This document shows positions 24,534 through 34,629 of a DNA stretch of 57,648 nucleotides, one piece after another (position 1 is the stretch's first letter; each line of letters opens with the position of its first letter). The notes beneath the pieces were generated by a model that did not search any database, was not told the DNA's origin, and worked only from the letters and a program-made list of their open reading frames with translations. The DNA is from Lentilactobacillus rapi DSM 19907 = JCM 15042. Its GTDB lineage: Bacteria; Bacillota; Bacilli; Lactobacillales; Lactobacillaceae. Position numbers and translations under genes: made by a program. The stretch is from NCBI RefSeq assembly GCF_001436255.1, contig NZ_AZEI01000013.1:1-57648 (forward strand), given 5' to 3'.

Positions 24534-25496
24534 ATGATGGATATCGCGAAAAGGTCAAAAGCAGATGAACATTTTAAACGACTTGTTAAGATTAGTCGGC
24601 TGTACTATCAAAACGGCTTAAGTCAAATCGAAATTGCCAAGCAGCTTAATTTGTCCCGGCCAACGATTGTCAAGGCACTTCAAGAAGCTCGCAAGGAAGG
24701 GGTTGTTCGAATAGAGGTGGTTGATCCCTTCGAAGATATTCCACTGCTTGAACAACAGTTACAAGATAAGTATCAGTTAAAACGCGTCATTGTTACCCTG
24801 GAACCTACCCATACAGAAAAACGGATTTTGACTGATTTGGGCAAAGCAACTGCCGATTATCTTCATGAGATTGTAAAGGATGACGACATTATCGGTATTA
24901 ATTGGGGCAAGACAATGAAGGCAGTGGCCGAACACTTACGCGAGGATCACCACCAGAATGTTAAAGTCGTCCAGTTAAAAGGGAGCGTCACGAATTCTCA
25001 CGAAGGTAATTTTTCCGCAGATATTACTAACAAATTTAATCGGGCTTTTCATACCCAAGCAAATGTTCTACCGTTGCCGGTTATCTTTGGTGATTCTAGG
25101 GTAAAAGAAGCCGCAACCAGCGATTATTTTATCAAAGATGTTATTAAAGAAGGCTATGACGCCAACATCGCTATCTTTACGGTCGGAACGACCCGGCCCA
25201 ACGCCATGTTATTTCGCCTAGGATATCTTGATAACCAACAGATTAAGAAGTTACAGAAAGAAGCAGTCGGAGATGTCATCTCCCACTTTATTACCCTCGA
25301 TGGTCAGCTTGCTGATCCTCAGCTAGACAAACGGACGGTTGCCATTCCATTGGATAAGTTAAAGCACAAGGCTTATTCAATCCTGGTTGCTGGCGGGGAA
25401 CCCAAGCTTTTGCCAATTCATGCGGCGCTTACCGGCGGCTATGCCAATGTCTTAGTCGTCGACCAGGCGGTTGCCAAGGATCTATTAAAGTACTGA
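24534..25496 (+). CDS. deoR: SorC/DeoR-family regulator (deoxyribonucleoside type)
   Basis: A 320-residue regulator: N-terminal helix-turn-helix (YYQNGLSQIEIAKQLNLSRPTIVKALQEAR, residues 27-56) and a sugar-phosphate-binding SorC domain (DIIGINWGKTM near 120, VVQLKGS near 143, TVGTTRP near 212, GGYANVLVVD at the end). B. subtilis DeoR, of the same class, represses deoxynucleoside genes and responds to deoxyribose 5-phosphate; the deoC neighbourhood supports the same role here. Two Met codons at the start; AAAGGTGG is the ribosome binding site. Confidence 0.87.
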   Translation: MMDIAKRSKADEHFKRLVKISRLYYQNGLSQIEIAKQLNLSRPTIVKALQEARKEGVVRIEVVDPFEDIPLLEQQLQDKYQLKRVIVTLEPTHTEKRILTDLGKATADYLHEIVKDDDIIGINWGKTMKAVAEHLREDHHQNVKVVQLKGSVTNSHEGNFSADITNKFNRAFHTQANVLPLPVIFGDSRVKEAATSDYFIKDVIKEGYDANIAIFTVGTTRPNAMLFRLGYLDNQQIKKLQKEAVGDVISHFITLDGQLADPQLDKRTVAIPLDKLKHKAYSILVAGGEPKLLPIHAALTGGYANVLVVDQAVAKDLLKY

Positions 25497-25504
25497 TTAA
25501 AGAC

Positions 25505-25545
25505 AAAAGCGTTTGATCACCTGTAAATAGTGACCAAACGTTTTT
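25505..25545. terminator. Bidirectional terminator between deoR and the permease gene
   Basis: AAAAGCGTTTGATCAC pairs with GTGACCAAACGTTTTT around CTGTAAATA, with T-runs on the plus strand and A-runs on the other side. Confidence 0.82.
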
Positions 25546-25581
25546 ATTTTTCAAAATTGTTTGTAACGAAACAGGTTACTT

Positions 25582-26940
25582 TTATTGATTTTGTTCGATT
25601 TGTTCTGGGTGAGCAAGATCGTAACGATATTCAAAGAAGAAGTAAATTGTCACGATAACGTAGCAAAGAGTTGGTACGATAAATGAAAGTTGCATTGAAC
25701 CAGTGAAGTCGGAAACTAATCCTTGGATAGCTGGGATAACAGCACCACCGACAATGGCCATAACAACAATGGCACCAGCGGTTTCAGTGAATCGTTTATC
25801 TTCAACCGTATCAAGCGTATGAGCATAAATCGTTGGCCATTCTGGACCGAAGAAGAAACTAGCAGCGATAGCCATCCAAACGGCAGTCATGTTTGGAATC
25901 GTAGTTGCGCCAATTAACGTCAACGTTCCAAGGGCTGAGAAGATAGCTAAAACACCGGTAATGGAATGGTCTTTCAACAAGTAGCTGGCAAACAATTTAC
26001 CAAAGAACCAAGCGGCGTAACTGTAAATCATAAAGGTACTTGCATCACTATCTGAAATGCTGGTATTCAAGTTAAGGGCCAACCGAATGGTGAATGACCA
26101 AACAGTGGTTTGCATACCAACATAGAAGAATTGTGCCATGATTCCTTTTTTGAATCGAGTGTTTTTAGCAAGGTACTTAAGGGTTTCGATTAAGCTTGGC
26201 TGTGTTGCTTTTTCTTTATCAAGACTAACAGCTTTTGAACTAGGCATTGGCGTCAAAGCCAAAACAATTAAAATGGCAATTAAGACAACTAAAATGTACT
26301 TGTATGGCTGCAAAGTCATTTGAAGCATCTTTTCACCATAAGCAATTCGTTCAGCGCCATGCATGTGACTCATGGTTTCTGACAAATTACCCACGTGACC
26401 AAAGATTAAATATTTACCTAAGACAATTCCGGCAATATCACCAAGTGGTACCAGAGTTGCCGAAATGTTCATTCGGATGTTTGAATATTTACGCGGTCCA
26501 ATCATTGAACTGTAAGTATCACAAGATGTTTCCAGGAAGCTCAACCCAACGGCAATTGCAAAGATTGAAGCTAAGAACATGGTGTAGGTTGCTACTCGTG
26601 AAGCGGGGAAGAACATTGCACAACCCACGATATAAAAGATTAAACCAGTCATAATAGCAAACTTGTAACTTTGTTTTTTAATAACAATTGAAGCTGGGAT
26701 GGCGATTAAGAAATAACCACCATAAAAGGCACTTTGAACAAAGGCGGTTGCAGCATCGTTAAGCATAAAAACAGTCTTAAACTGGGTGATTAAAATATCA
26801 TTCAGTGATGCTGCTGCTCCCCATAGTGGGAAAATTAATGAAACTAATAGGAATTGGAAAATAGGTGTTTTATTGAGATAGCCATCGGCATATTGTTTCC
26901 AGCCGTGTTTCTCTTCAACCACGTGACGACTTGCTTCCAT
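25582..26940 (-). CDS. MFS sugar permease, FucP-like (ribose or deoxyribose uptake)
   Basis: A 12-helix major facilitator of 452 residues in the fucose:H+ symporter group: FPLWGAAASLNDILITQFK in helix 1, ETSCDTYSSMIGP between helices, and PEWPTIYAHTLD in the second half. It is the last gene after rbsK and rbsD on the minus strand, so ribose is the direct guess; but the FucP-like DeoP carries deoxyribose in other bacteria and the deo operon is next door. The leader is the hairpin repeat at 26960-27082, which ends just before its AGGAGG. Confidence 0.83.
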   Translation of the reverse strand: MEASRHVVEEKHGWKQYADGYLNKTPIFQFLLVSLIFPLWGAAASLNDILITQFKTVFMLNDAATAFVQSAFYGGYFLIAIPASIVIKKQSYKFAIMTGLIFYIVGCAMFFPASRVATYTMFLASIFAIAVGLSFLETSCDTYSSMIGPRKYSNIRMNISATLVPLGDIAGIVLGKYLIFGHVGNLSETMSHMHGAERIAYGEKMLQMTLQPYKYILVVLIAILIVLALTPMPSSKAVSLDKEKATQPSLIETLKYLAKNTRFKKGIMAQFFYVGMQTTVWSFTIRLALNLNTSISDSDASTFMIYSYAAWFFGKLFASYLLKDHSITGVLAIFSALGTLTLIGATTIPNMTAVWMAIAASFFFGPEWPTIYAHTLDTVEDKRFTETAGAIVVMAIVGGAVIPAIQGLVSDFTGSMQLSFIVPTLCYVIVTIYFFFEYRYDLAHPEQIEQNQ

Positions 26941-26959
26941 ATTTGAGTCCTCCTAAAGT

Positions 26960-27082
26960 AAGTGAGCGGAGCAAAGCGTTTAGAAGCTGGAGCCTAAGTT
27001 TACTTGGCCGGAAATCCCGGGCTTGGATTTTTGTCCAAGTAGACTTAGGTGCAAGCTTCTGCTTTGCGCAGCTGTCCTAAAA
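26960..27082. repeat. 123-bp hairpin repeat, copy 3
   Basis: Same family as 13896-14144: starts AAGTGAGCGGAG and ends CAGCTGTCCTAAAA. The fold is nearly complete: GCAAAGC with GCTTTGC, TAGAAGCT with AAGCTTCT, and CCTAAGTTTACTTGG with CCAAGTAGACTTAGG (one mismatch). It fills the space between rbsD and the permease gene, so it would be transcribed inside the operon. Confidence 0.82.
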
Positions 27083-27112
27083 TATAAATTGCAAAAACTA
27101 AATCAAATGCGA

Positions 27113-27508
27113 TTAGAACGTTACGCCGGATTCAAGGATAATATTTGAAAATGGGGTCATTTCGCCGGTTCGCACGAATGCGTGACACTTAGCCAAGTCC
27201 TTTTTCAAATCTGAATGGGGCATATATTCAATTTCAACATCTGGTAAAACTTCTTTGATAGCTTTTAATTGATCTGGATTCTGAGTTTTAATTTCATCGG
27301 CTAAATAAATCTTTTGGACTTTAAGCTCGGCCAAAACATTCTTTAGGACGTCCATAAAGCTGGGGATTTCTTTGGTTAATGCCAAATCAATCTTTTTGGT
27401 TCCCATTGGAACTGGCATGCCGGCATCACCGATGCTTAACCAGTCCATGTGGCCCATACCAGCAATAACGGTTGATAACTCTGAATTAATAACAGTTGTT
27501 TTTTTCAT
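27113..27508 (-). CDS. rbsD: D-ribose pyranase RbsD
   Basis: RbsD converts ribopyranose to furanose forms before phosphorylation. The 131-residue product has the conserved [16 protein letters not shown] near the N-terminus (catalytic His and Asp) and the ending [14 protein letters not shown]. The start at 27508 is chosen because GAAAGGAA lies upstream and the length then fits the family; the longer frame to 27559 overlaps rbsK and lacks a site. Directly downstream of rbsK. Confidence 0.93.
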   Translation of the reverse strand: MKKTTVINSELSTVIAGMGHMDWLSIGDAGMPVPMGTKKIDLALTKEIPSFMDVLKNVLAELKVQKIYLADEIKTQNPDQLKAIKEVLPDVEIEYMPHSDLKKDLAKCHAFVRTGEMTPFSNIILESGVTF

Positions 27509-27536
27509 TTTATAATTCCTTTCTGGATACTCAATT

Positions 27537-28469
27537 TTATGAAGCTGATTCCTTTTCAACTTTCAATACTTCGTCTAGGGTTGGAATTGAAGGTTGAGCG
27601 CCTAGTCGTTGAACCGTCAGTGAACTTGCGTGTTGCGCAAACTTTACAGCTGAGACGATGTTTGAAAAGTCTGGGGCAACTTGGGATACAAAGGCGCCGA
27701 TAAAGGTATCACCTGCGGCGGTTGTATCCACTGCCTTGACTTTGTATGCAGGCAACATTTCTGCCTTGTCTGGAGTTGAATAAAAAGCACCCTTATCACC
27801 GATTGTGATGATCAAGTTGGCAACACCCAGATCGGCAAATTTCTTAGCAGTTGCCGTCATTGAAACTTGATCAGTAATTTTAATGCCAGTAATTGAAGCA
27901 CTTTCCAGTTCATTAGGAACAATGATGTCGGTTAACTTCAACAATTCCGGCTTGATGCCATTGCTTGGTGCTGGCGCTGGATTTAAAACGGTTGTCACAC
28001 CGTTTTGTTTGGCGATCTTAAAAGCAGCAATTGCGGCATCCTGAGGTGTTTCGAATTGAGCAACAACAAAATCTGAATTTTTAATCGTTGGTTCTGCTTT
28101 TTGGACCTCTTCAGCAGTGAGTGTTTGGTTGGCGCCGCCATAAACTAAGATGCAATTTTGACCATTATCATCAAGCATGATGTTAGCAGTTCCGGTGCCA
28201 ACGCTTTCATTTTCGCTAACAAAAGTACTGTCAATTTTGTCGGCTTTCAGTGAATCTAGCATGAATTGACCAGCACCATCATTGCCAATCTGACCAATAA
28301 ATGAGGTTTGGGCACCTTCCCGAGCAGCAGCTACTGCTTGATTGGCACCCTTGCCGCCAGCAGCGTTACTTTTTGATTTAACTTGAACTGTTTCCCCTGC
28401 TTGGGGGAAGTCTTTAATTCTAAAAGTTGTGTCAACGTTTAAGCTGCCTAAAACCGTTACTTTGTTCAA
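27537..28469 (-). CDS. rbsK: Ribokinase RbsK
   Basis: Phosphorylates ribose at O5. The 310-residue protein has [42 protein letters not shown] and the catalytic motif [14 protein letters not shown], all as in bona fide ribokinases. It is followed 28 bp later by rbsD. The upstream region holds several AAACGTTT-type boxes suited to a LacI-family (RbsR) repressor or CcpA, but no rbsR is next to it. Confidence 0.92.
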   Translation of the reverse strand: MNKVTVLGSLNVDTTFRIKDFPQAGETVQVKSKSNAAGGKGANQAVAAAREGAQTSFIGQIGNDGAGQFMLDSLKADKIDSTFVSENESVGTGTANIMLDDNGQNCILVYGGANQTLTAEEVQKAEPTIKNSDFVVAQFETPQDAAIAAFKIAKQNGVTTVLNPAPAPSNGIKPELLKLTDIIVPNELESASITGIKITDQVSMTATAKKFADLGVANLIITIGDKGAFYSTPDKAEMLPAYKVKAVDTTAAGDTFIGAFVSQVAPDFSNIVSAVKFAQHASSLTVQRLGAQPSIPTLDEVLKVEKESAS

Positions 28470-28494
28470 AAGACCACTTCCAATGTTGTTTTAT

Positions 28495-28760
28495 TGATGT
28501 TTATCAAATGTTCCTTAAAAGGTTTTAGATAAACGTTTTACTAAATCCTTTTACAATTGAATAAGATAGCACAACCTGGAATCGCTTTCAACTATTTTAT
28601 CCGTTAGAAAATTCTTTCACCTCGCCAAAACCCCGCCAATAAAACGTTTTCAAGCACTTAAAATTTTTTTCATATCATTGGTAGATTCTTTTAGTTGCTA
28701 GGAAGAGATACTTGTCATAAAGTTAATATGTTGAAATTCTATTTGAGAAGGGATAAAAAA
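28495..28760. promoter_or_regulatory. Divergent control region, rbsK and oxidoreductase gene
   Basis: Contains GATAAACGTTTTACT (28526-28541 area) near the rbsK side and AAAACGTTTTCA near 28640 on the other side; both have the AACGTT core of LacI-family or CcpA operators but neither fully matches the cre consensus. AGAAGGG ahead of 28761 is the ribosome binding site of the oxidoreductase gene. Confidence 0.45.
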
Positions 28761-29756
28761 ATGATTAAATTAGGTATTATTGGTACTAATTGGATTACCC
28801 AGCAGTTTATTGATGCTATCAAGGAGTCTAAGCGCTACCAATTAACAAGTGTCTATTCTCGTCATCTGGATACGGCTAAAAGTTTCGCTGATCATAATGG
28901 GGCAACCGAGACGTTTGATGACTTGAAAACTTTTTTCAACGAGGGGGACTTTGATACTCTCTACATTGCGTCACCTAACAGTCTCCACTTTGATCAGGCG
29001 AAACAAGCAATTGATCATGAAAAAAATGTGATTGTTGAAAAGCCAGCATTTATGAATGTTGATCAAATGGATCAGATCCAAGCATTGTTGAAGGAACATC
29101 CAACCGTCAGCTATTTTGAGGCTGCTAGAAATATTCACACGCCAAACTTCCGAGCAATCAGCGAGAAATTGGCTGATCTAAAGCTTGTCCAGGGGGCTGA
29201 ATTTACTTACTCTAAATACTCTTCACGATATGATAAAGTTTTAGCTGGCGAGGAACCCAATGTTTTCTCACTGAAATTTGCTGGTGGGGCATTGCAAGAT
29301 CTAGGCGTTTATACGGTTTATGATGCCGTGACCTTATTCGGTTTGCCAACCGCGGCAACTTATTATCCCCAACTGGTTTCCACTGGAGTTGATGGAAAAG
29401 GGACTGCCATTCTTAGTTATCCAAATTACAACGTCACTTTGAACTTTTCAAAAATTTCTAATTCGTATATGACTTCAGAAATTTATGGCTTAAAAGACGT
29501 CATTGAGCTCGATGATGCAGGTGAAATTCAGCGGGTTAACTATATTGATGCAAAAGGCCAGCGGAGTCCGATTGGGGAACAAACTGACCAAAATCCGATG
29601 CTGCCGGAAGCCCTCGATTTTGCCAGAGTCATTTCAGATCCTGATAATGCTAAGAATAAGCAAGACTACGATCGCTGGCTGAAACTTAGTGTTGGGGTTA
29701 ATCGCGTTCTTTTTGATTTACGGAAATCTGCCCATATTAAATTTGAGGGTGAGTAG
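28761..29756 (+). CDS. Gfo/Idh/MocA-family oxidoreductase
   Basis: An NAD(P)-dependent dehydrogenase of 331 residues. The Rossmann start is LGIIGTNWITQQFIDA, followed by VYSRHLDTAKSFADH, LYIASPNSLHFDQAKQAI and the catalytic EKP motif (VIVEKPAFMN, near residue 92). The second domain has FAGGALQDLGVYTVYDAV. The start at 28761 follows GAGAAGGG; the frame upstream to 28695 lacks a site. Divergent from rbsK; substrate not deducible, with sugars or inositol-like compounds common for the family. Confidence 0.88.
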   Translation: MIKLGIIGTNWITQQFIDAIKESKRYQLTSVYSRHLDTAKSFADHNGATETFDDLKTFFNEGDFDTLYIASPNSLHFDQAKQAIDHEKNVIVEKPAFMNVDQMDQIQALLKEHPTVSYFEAARNIHTPNFRAISEKLADLKLVQGAEFTYSKYSSRYDKVLAGEEPNVFSLKFAGGALQDLGVYTVYDAVTLFGLPTAATYYPQLVSTGVDGKGTAILSYPNYNVTLNFSKISNSYMTSEIYGLKDVIELDDAGEIQRVNYIDAKGQRSPIGEQTDQNPMLPEALDFARVISDPDNAKNKQDYDRWLKLSVGVNRVLFDLRKSAHIKFEGE

Positions 29757-29806
29757 ATCAACCGAAAAATAGTTAACAACTGACTGAGGCTATTGCATAC
29801 TCTAAA

Positions 29807-29856
29807 AACGGGACTGATTAGCGTGCTCAGTTATGATTACGCTAGCCAGTCCCGTT
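29807..29856. terminator. Terminator between oxidoreductase gene and sbcC
   Basis: AACGGGACTGATTAGCGT pairs with ACGCTAGCCAGTCCCGTT, about 16 bp, followed by CTTT on the plus strand and preceded by AAAAA, so usable in both directions for the convergent genes. Confidence 0.85.
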
Positions 29857-29900
29857 CTTTAATTGATTAAGTCATTTCAAAAAAGTCTGAATGGACGTTC

Positions 29901-32900
29901 TCACACCCCCACCATCTTCACCGCACTCTTCCCCTGCCCAACGGTCTGCACCTGAATCTGACAGGGAATACTATCCTTTAGCATCGCCACGTGGCTGATG
30001 ATGCCAATCGTCCGGTTGCTGCTCTCAATGTTTTCCAGCGCCGCCATGGCGGTTGCCAGCGAGCTTTGGTCCAAGCTGCCGAAGCCCTCGTCGACAAATA
30101 GGGTGTCAATGCTGATGCCACCAGCTTCATTTTGGATAACTTCTCCTAAAGCTAATGCCAAGCTTAACGCCACGATGAAGCTTTCGCCACCTGACAAGGT
30201 GTGGACACTGCGGGTTTCGCCAACGGTATCATCGTAAACGTCAATTTCTAGTCCGGTATCCTTTTGATAGGTGCCGGACTCTTTGTGTAACAAGAGGTGG
30301 TAACGGCCGGAACTCAATTGTTTCAAATGTTCATTAGCGACGTTCAAAATTTCTGCCAACTGAGCCCGCAAAACGTAGCGCTCCAGCCCCAATTTGGCAT
30401 CATTATTTCCGGTAACGGTCGATACTAGCTGCTCCAATTGAGTGAGCTTTTCCTGCTGGTTATGGATATCCTTGTAACTTTTATTGATTTGCTTCAGTGA
30501 ATTACCGTTTAAAATGTAGCGGTTGTTCTGAACTTTTGACTCAGCGTTCAAATCATCCCGAACTTGAGTCAATTGAGCGAGTTTTGCTCGTTCTGCCTCA
30601 AGGTCAACTGGCTTGTGATCGCCGATGTTCTTTTCGTAGGTCTCAATGGCGACCTTGGCACTTTGAACTTGCTGTTGATAGTCTTTGGCCTGCTGTTGGT
30701 AATCAGCCAAATGAGATAGCTGCTCCAAGCAAGATTCGAACTTGGACCACTCAGCCGTGCCAAATTGCTTTTGAATTGCGTTGGTGATCAATTCCTGAAC
30801 CGCTGTCAATTTCTGCTGATTATCCTTGATGTTTTGGTTCAATCCTTTAATCGTGGCGTTGCTCTCGGAAATTTGATTGCTGATTTGGTTCAAATCCTGA
30901 TTGTTAGCCTTAACCGCATTTTCGTAATGTTGAACAGAATCAGTAATTTCAGTTAAATAGGTGTCCAAAGTTGACAAATCCTTAAATTCTGCTGGTAAAT
31001 CTGCCTGAATTGTTTCTAAGGTGCCCTTAGTTTTCGCCAAATCCTTTTCGTTGGTCTGAAGTTCCGAATTGAGGTTGGTGGATTTCTCCATTAAAGCGCT
31101 GAGTTGTTGCTTGATATGGTCCTGTTTTTCGGCTTTGTCGGCCAATTCTTGAAGCTGATCGTCAATGTCACTGATTGCTCGTTGATTTTGATTGATCTGA
31201 TTTTTGATGACTTGCACGGCACTTTGCAAATCACTAATCGGGTTTTCGGTGATTTTTCGCTCCTCAAATTCGGCAATCAATGCCGCAAATGTCGTTTGAA
31301 ACTGTTGGGTTTGCTTGGTTAACTGGGCCGTTTGGTTCGCCAACTGGGATTCCTGTTGCGTAGCGGTATCCTTCACTGCCTGCAATTGATTTTGGGCAGC
31401 CTTCATTTGCGCATTGGAAACTGTTCGAACATCGACCACGTGAGCGGGTGCCGGGTGATCCAGACTCCCACAAACGGGGCAAGGGGTGCCATCTTTTAAC
31501 TGGTCAACTAAATTCATAATCTGATTCTGCAGCCAGTCGTTGCGCAAATCATCATAGTTGGTCTGAGTGGCTGCCACCTGTTTTTTGGCAGTAAGTAAAG
31601 CCGTCTTAGCGGCAGAAACTTGAGCTTCCAGGTTCTGGTTTTCGGTATTTTGGTGCCACAAATCCTTCAGTTGTTGCTTGTAATTGGTTAATTGATCGCT
31701 GGTTTGCTTAAGCAGGTATCGACGATCCTTCAGGGGGTCTCGTTGCTTTAAATCGGCATCAATTTGGGCAGTTTGTTGCTGGAGATCAGCCATTGATTGG
31801 TTGGTGGCAGTTAGCTGCTTCTTGAGGTCAGCAAGCCGGCCCTCGGAATCACTTAACGATTGTGCTAAATCAGCTGCTTTTTTGAAGGACTGCCGTTGTT
31901 TTGTTAAGACGGGGATGCGGTCCTTCAATTCTGCTTGAGCACGCTGTTTATCTTGAAGCGTTCTTTGGGTCTTCTCTGCAGTCTTTTGCGCAACTTTATG
32001 ATCTGCTAATTCATTAGTAACGGTTGCCAGCTTTGCCTGAAAATTCTGAATGGTTGCCTGGAGTTCTTGAAAATGGTCATATTTTGGTTTTAAATCCTTG
32101 GCCCAAGTTAATTGATCGATTTCTTGCTTGAGCTTATCATAATCGGCTTTTTTGGCACTAAGTTGGGTCAGCGCTTGACGTTGGTTTTCCAGTTCCTTGA
32201 TCTGTGTATTCATCTGTTCATCAGCATTGATCTTCGAAGACTGCTTCGTGATTTGATCTTGGGCGTCGTCAACTTTTGCCTTCAGTGCGGCCAAATCTGC
32301 CTTGGCGACTTTTTGTTGGGCCTTCAATGCTTGAATCTGATTCTCTGTACTTTGAGCTTGAATGTCAGTAGGAGCGTCAACCCAATCAACGCTGGCTAAA
32401 TTGTCTTGAATAGCCTGCTGCCACTGCTTAGCGTTGGCGTTCATGTCCCGTAATTTTGCATTCAAAGCATCGCTCCAACGACGGTAAATATCAGTATGGA
32501 AAATATTTCTCAATAACGTTTCCTTATCCGAGCTGCTGGCGGCTAAAAACTTGCGAAAATCCCCCTGGGGTAACAAGACAATCTGGACAAACTGTTGGCG
32601 GGTCAGTTGGAGAATCCGTTCGATGTTGCCGGTTATTTCTGAAATCCGCTTAATTTCATTAACTTTTTTGTCGTCTTTAAAAAAGCTGAGCGTCCCTTTG
32701 GCTTCGTAAACTTTTTGACCGGATCCCCGTTGTTTATTCAATGTTTGTTTAGGTTGGCGGGCAATCACGTATTTTTTGCCTTGATGTTCAAATGTCAGTT
32801 CAACCCTGGTCGGCGAGTCAAAGTCAGCAAAATCCGACCGTAAACTTGCTGGGTCACGGTCTTGGGTAATGCCTTCGCCGAACAACGCAAAGGTAATGGC

Positions 32901-33035
32901 GTCAAAGATGGTGGTCTTGCCGCTACCGGTGTTGCCGGCGATCAAAAAGACAGGCGTTTGATCTAATTTGTTAAAATCAATAGTTTCATCTTCATAGGGA
33001 CCGAAATTTTGCATGTGTAATTTTAATGGTTTCAC
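29901..33035 (-). CDS. sbcC: SbcC exonuclease ATPase subunit
   Basis: SbcC, the Rad50-like subunit of the SbcCD nuclease, opens DNA hairpins and blocked ends. The 1044-residue protein has Walker A IAGNTGSGKTTIFD (residues 33-46), long coiled coils on both sides of the zinc hook CPVCG (near residue 515), and at the C-terminus the signature LSGGESFIVALSLALALGE and Walker B DTLFVDEGFGSLD. Size and order are standard. Its ATG overlaps the sbcD stop (ATGA), so translation is coupled. Confidence 0.95.
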   Translation of the reverse strand: MKPLKLHMQNFGPYEDETIDFNKLDQTPVFLIAGNTGSGKTTIFDAITFALFGEGITQDRDPASLRSDFADFDSPTRVELTFEHQGKKYVIARQPKQTLNKQRGSGQKVYEAKGTLSFFKDDKKVNEIKRISEITGNIERILQLTRQQFVQIVLLPQGDFRKFLAASSSDKETLLRNIFHTDIYRRWSDALNAKLRDMNANAKQWQQAIQDNLASVDWVDAPTDIQAQSTENQIQALKAQQKVAKADLAALKAKVDDAQDQITKQSSKINADEQMNTQIKELENQRQALTQLSAKKADYDKLKQEIDQLTWAKDLKPKYDHFQELQATIQNFQAKLATVTNELADHKVAQKTAEKTQRTLQDKQRAQAELKDRIPVLTKQRQSFKKAADLAQSLSDSEGRLADLKKQLTATNQSMADLQQQTAQIDADLKQRDPLKDRRYLLKQTSDQLTNYKQQLKDLWHQNTENQNLEAQVSAAKTALLTAKKQVAATQTNYDDLRNDWLQNQIMNLVDQLKDGTPCPVCGSLDHPAPAHVVDVRTVSNAQMKAAQNQLQAVKDTATQQESQLANQTAQLTKQTQQFQTTFAALIAEFEERKITENPISDLQSAVQVIKNQINQNQRAISDIDDQLQELADKAEKQDHIKQQLSALMEKSTNLNSELQTNEKDLAKTKGTLETIQADLPAEFKDLSTLDTYLTEITDSVQHYENAVKANNQDLNQISNQISESNATIKGLNQNIKDNQQKLTAVQELITNAIQKQFGTAEWSKFESCLEQLSHLADYQQQAKDYQQQVQSAKVAIETYEKNIGDHKPVDLEAERAKLAQLTQVRDDLNAESKVQNNRYILNGNSLKQINKSYKDIHNQQEKLTQLEQLVSTVTGNNDAKLGLERYVLRAQLAEILNVANEHLKQLSSGRYHLLLHKESGTYQKDTGLEIDVYDDTVGETRSVHTLSGGESFIVALSLALALGEVIQNEAGGISIDTLFVDEGFGSLDQSSLATAMAALENIESSNRTIGIISHVAMLKDSIPCQIQVQTVGQGKSAVKMVGV

Positions 33036-34168
33036 GATTTTTTACCCCCATCATTGGCAGCCTTCAGTGCTTCGGTGGCCCACTTTTTTTGTTGCTCGGT
33101 TAAGTCCTCTTTGGCAATTTGTTGATAAAAATCGGCTAGGAGTGCCATTGGGTCTTTCTGGCGGATTTGTTTGCCACTTTCTCCCCGATAGTCAATTGCG
33201 GTTTCATACCCGTTTTCCCGGTCCAACGAAATGATGTGAGGATAGATGTTTCGTAATTGCGCGAGAACGTTCGGAATTGGTTTGGTATCCTGCAGGGTGA
33301 TGCCGTAGTAGTTATCTAGATTCAATTGCTGATAAAAATCCTTATCGGTTAAGGTCGCAAAAGTTTCCGTCAATTTCTGGACATCCCATAACGGTTTGAT
33401 CGGCTTAAAGGTCAGCTTGACTGGATCGGTGTCCACGATAAAGACACCCTTTTGCTGGTTGGCTTCGGACAATGAGAACTTGACCGGCGAGCCGCTATAT
33501 CTGGCGTTGTCAGCGTGAAGGGCGTCTTTGCCATGCAAGTGGCCGAGAGCAACATAATCGAAATCTTGAAGGAGGGCAACCGGTACGGCAGCCAGGCCAC
33601 CAACGGTTAGCTGGGTTTCAGAAGCGGTCTGAGTACTGCCGTCCGCGAAGAAATGGGCCACTAAAATGTGCTTCTTCTGGGGATTAAACTGCGTCTTCAT
33701 CTTCTCAGCAATTGGTTTAAATGCCTGATCCAGGTGCTTGATCGTCTCATCGTTGAAGTATTGTTGAGCATCAAAAAGTTCAAAGTAAGGCAATAAAAAT
33801 AGTTGGGTGTCAGGCAGCTCAATTGGTTTAAATGCCTGGTCCAGCCTGGTATGCAGGTAAAAGTTGGTTTGCTTGAACCACTTGGAACCGGTAGATAGGC
33901 GCGTGGCACTGTCATGGTTGCCAGAAATGGCGTAGATGGGAAATTTGTCCGCTAAGTTTAACTTCTCAATCATTTGGTTCAAAAGAGCCACTGAATCTTC
34001 GGCGGGCATGCTGCGATCGTAGAGGTCGCCGGCAATGATGATCCCGTCGACTTTTTCGTCAATGGCAATTTTTTCGATTTGCTCAAAAGCATTCTTTTGT
34101 TCGGAAGTCAGGTCAAAGCCGTGCAGGCGCCGGCCAATGTGCCAATCAGCAGTATGTAAAAAGCGCAT
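33032..34168 (-). CDS. sbcD: SbcD exonuclease nuclease subunit
   Basis: The Mre11-like phosphoesterase partner of SbcC, 378 residues. Metal-binding motifs appear in order: TADWHIGRRLHG, IAGDLYDRSMP, SGNHDSATRL, VAHFF and ALGHLHG. The start at 34168 (MRFLHTADWH) follows AAGGGACG; the open frame runs another 279 bp upstream but the extra residues have no family likeness. Overlaps sbcC by 4 nt. Confidence 0.95.
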   Translation of the reverse strand: MRFLHTADWHIGRRLHGFDLTSEQKNAFEQIEKIAIDEKVDGIIIAGDLYDRSMPAEDSVALLNQMIEKLNLADKFPIYAISGNHDSATRLSTGSKWFKQTNFYLHTRLDQAFKPIELPDTQLFLLPYFELFDAQQYFNDETIKHLDQAFKPIAEKMKTQFNPQKKHILVAHFFADGSTQTASETQLTVGGLAAVPVALLQDFDYVALGHLHGKDALHADNARYSGSPVKFSLSEANQQKGVFIVDTDPVKLTFKPIKPLWDVQKLTETFATLTDKDFYQQLNLDNYYGITLQDTKPIPNVLAQLRNIYPHIISLDRENGYETAIDYRGESGKQIRQKDPMALLADFYQQIAKEDLTEQQKKWATEALKAANDGGKKS

Positions 34169-34629
34169 ATGATTACGTCCCTTCAATGTCCAATTTATGA
34201 TGGCTCTCATTATATATATACGGATTAAGTTCAGTCTGTTTTGAGTATATCTCTGGTAAAAATTGAAAGCAATCGCGGAATGACGCTCAGTCAAAATTTT
34301 TTCAACCACAAAGACGAGCCTCAAAGTTGGCAAGAGAAGGGCATCATCATGATTTCCTTTTAATAGGTACTCGCGGTATTCGTTAAAATGGCTATTTACG
34401 AAAAAACAATGGATATTTATAAAATAATTAACCGAATAGAATTGCAATAATTTTCAAAAGAAGTTCAGAATTTTGCTAAATGATAATGTTAAAATTTACT
34501 AAAATATCACTTTTCGACACCATTTATCGTAAAATAACCATTGATTATAAAATTGAAATCGCTTACACTATAAACTAAAGTTAATTAATAAAAAACTCAT
34601 TTATAAAATCTGAAAGAGGGACATTTAAA
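34169..34629. other. Non-coding divergent region between sbcD and the HPr-like gene
   Basis: AT-rich. For sbcD there is a TATAAT on the minus strand (34214-34209), 41 bp before the ATG. No LexA box is seen for sbcDC. On the other side are a perfect cre box (34554-34567) and a TATAAA (34570-34575) ahead of the GAGGGAC ribosome binding site for 34630. Confidence 0.5.
34554..34567. promoter_or_regulatory. cre box (CcpA site) upstream of the HPr-like gene
   Basis: TGAAATCGCTTACA matches every defined position of the consensus TGWAANCGNTNWCA. It lies directly before a TATAAA -10-like element, a position at which CcpA binding would normally repress. Confidence 0.75.

Noticed and set aside
26247-26654. 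135-residue open frame on the plus strand
   Set aside because: Antisense to the FucP-like permease gene; no ribosome binding site and no family likeness.
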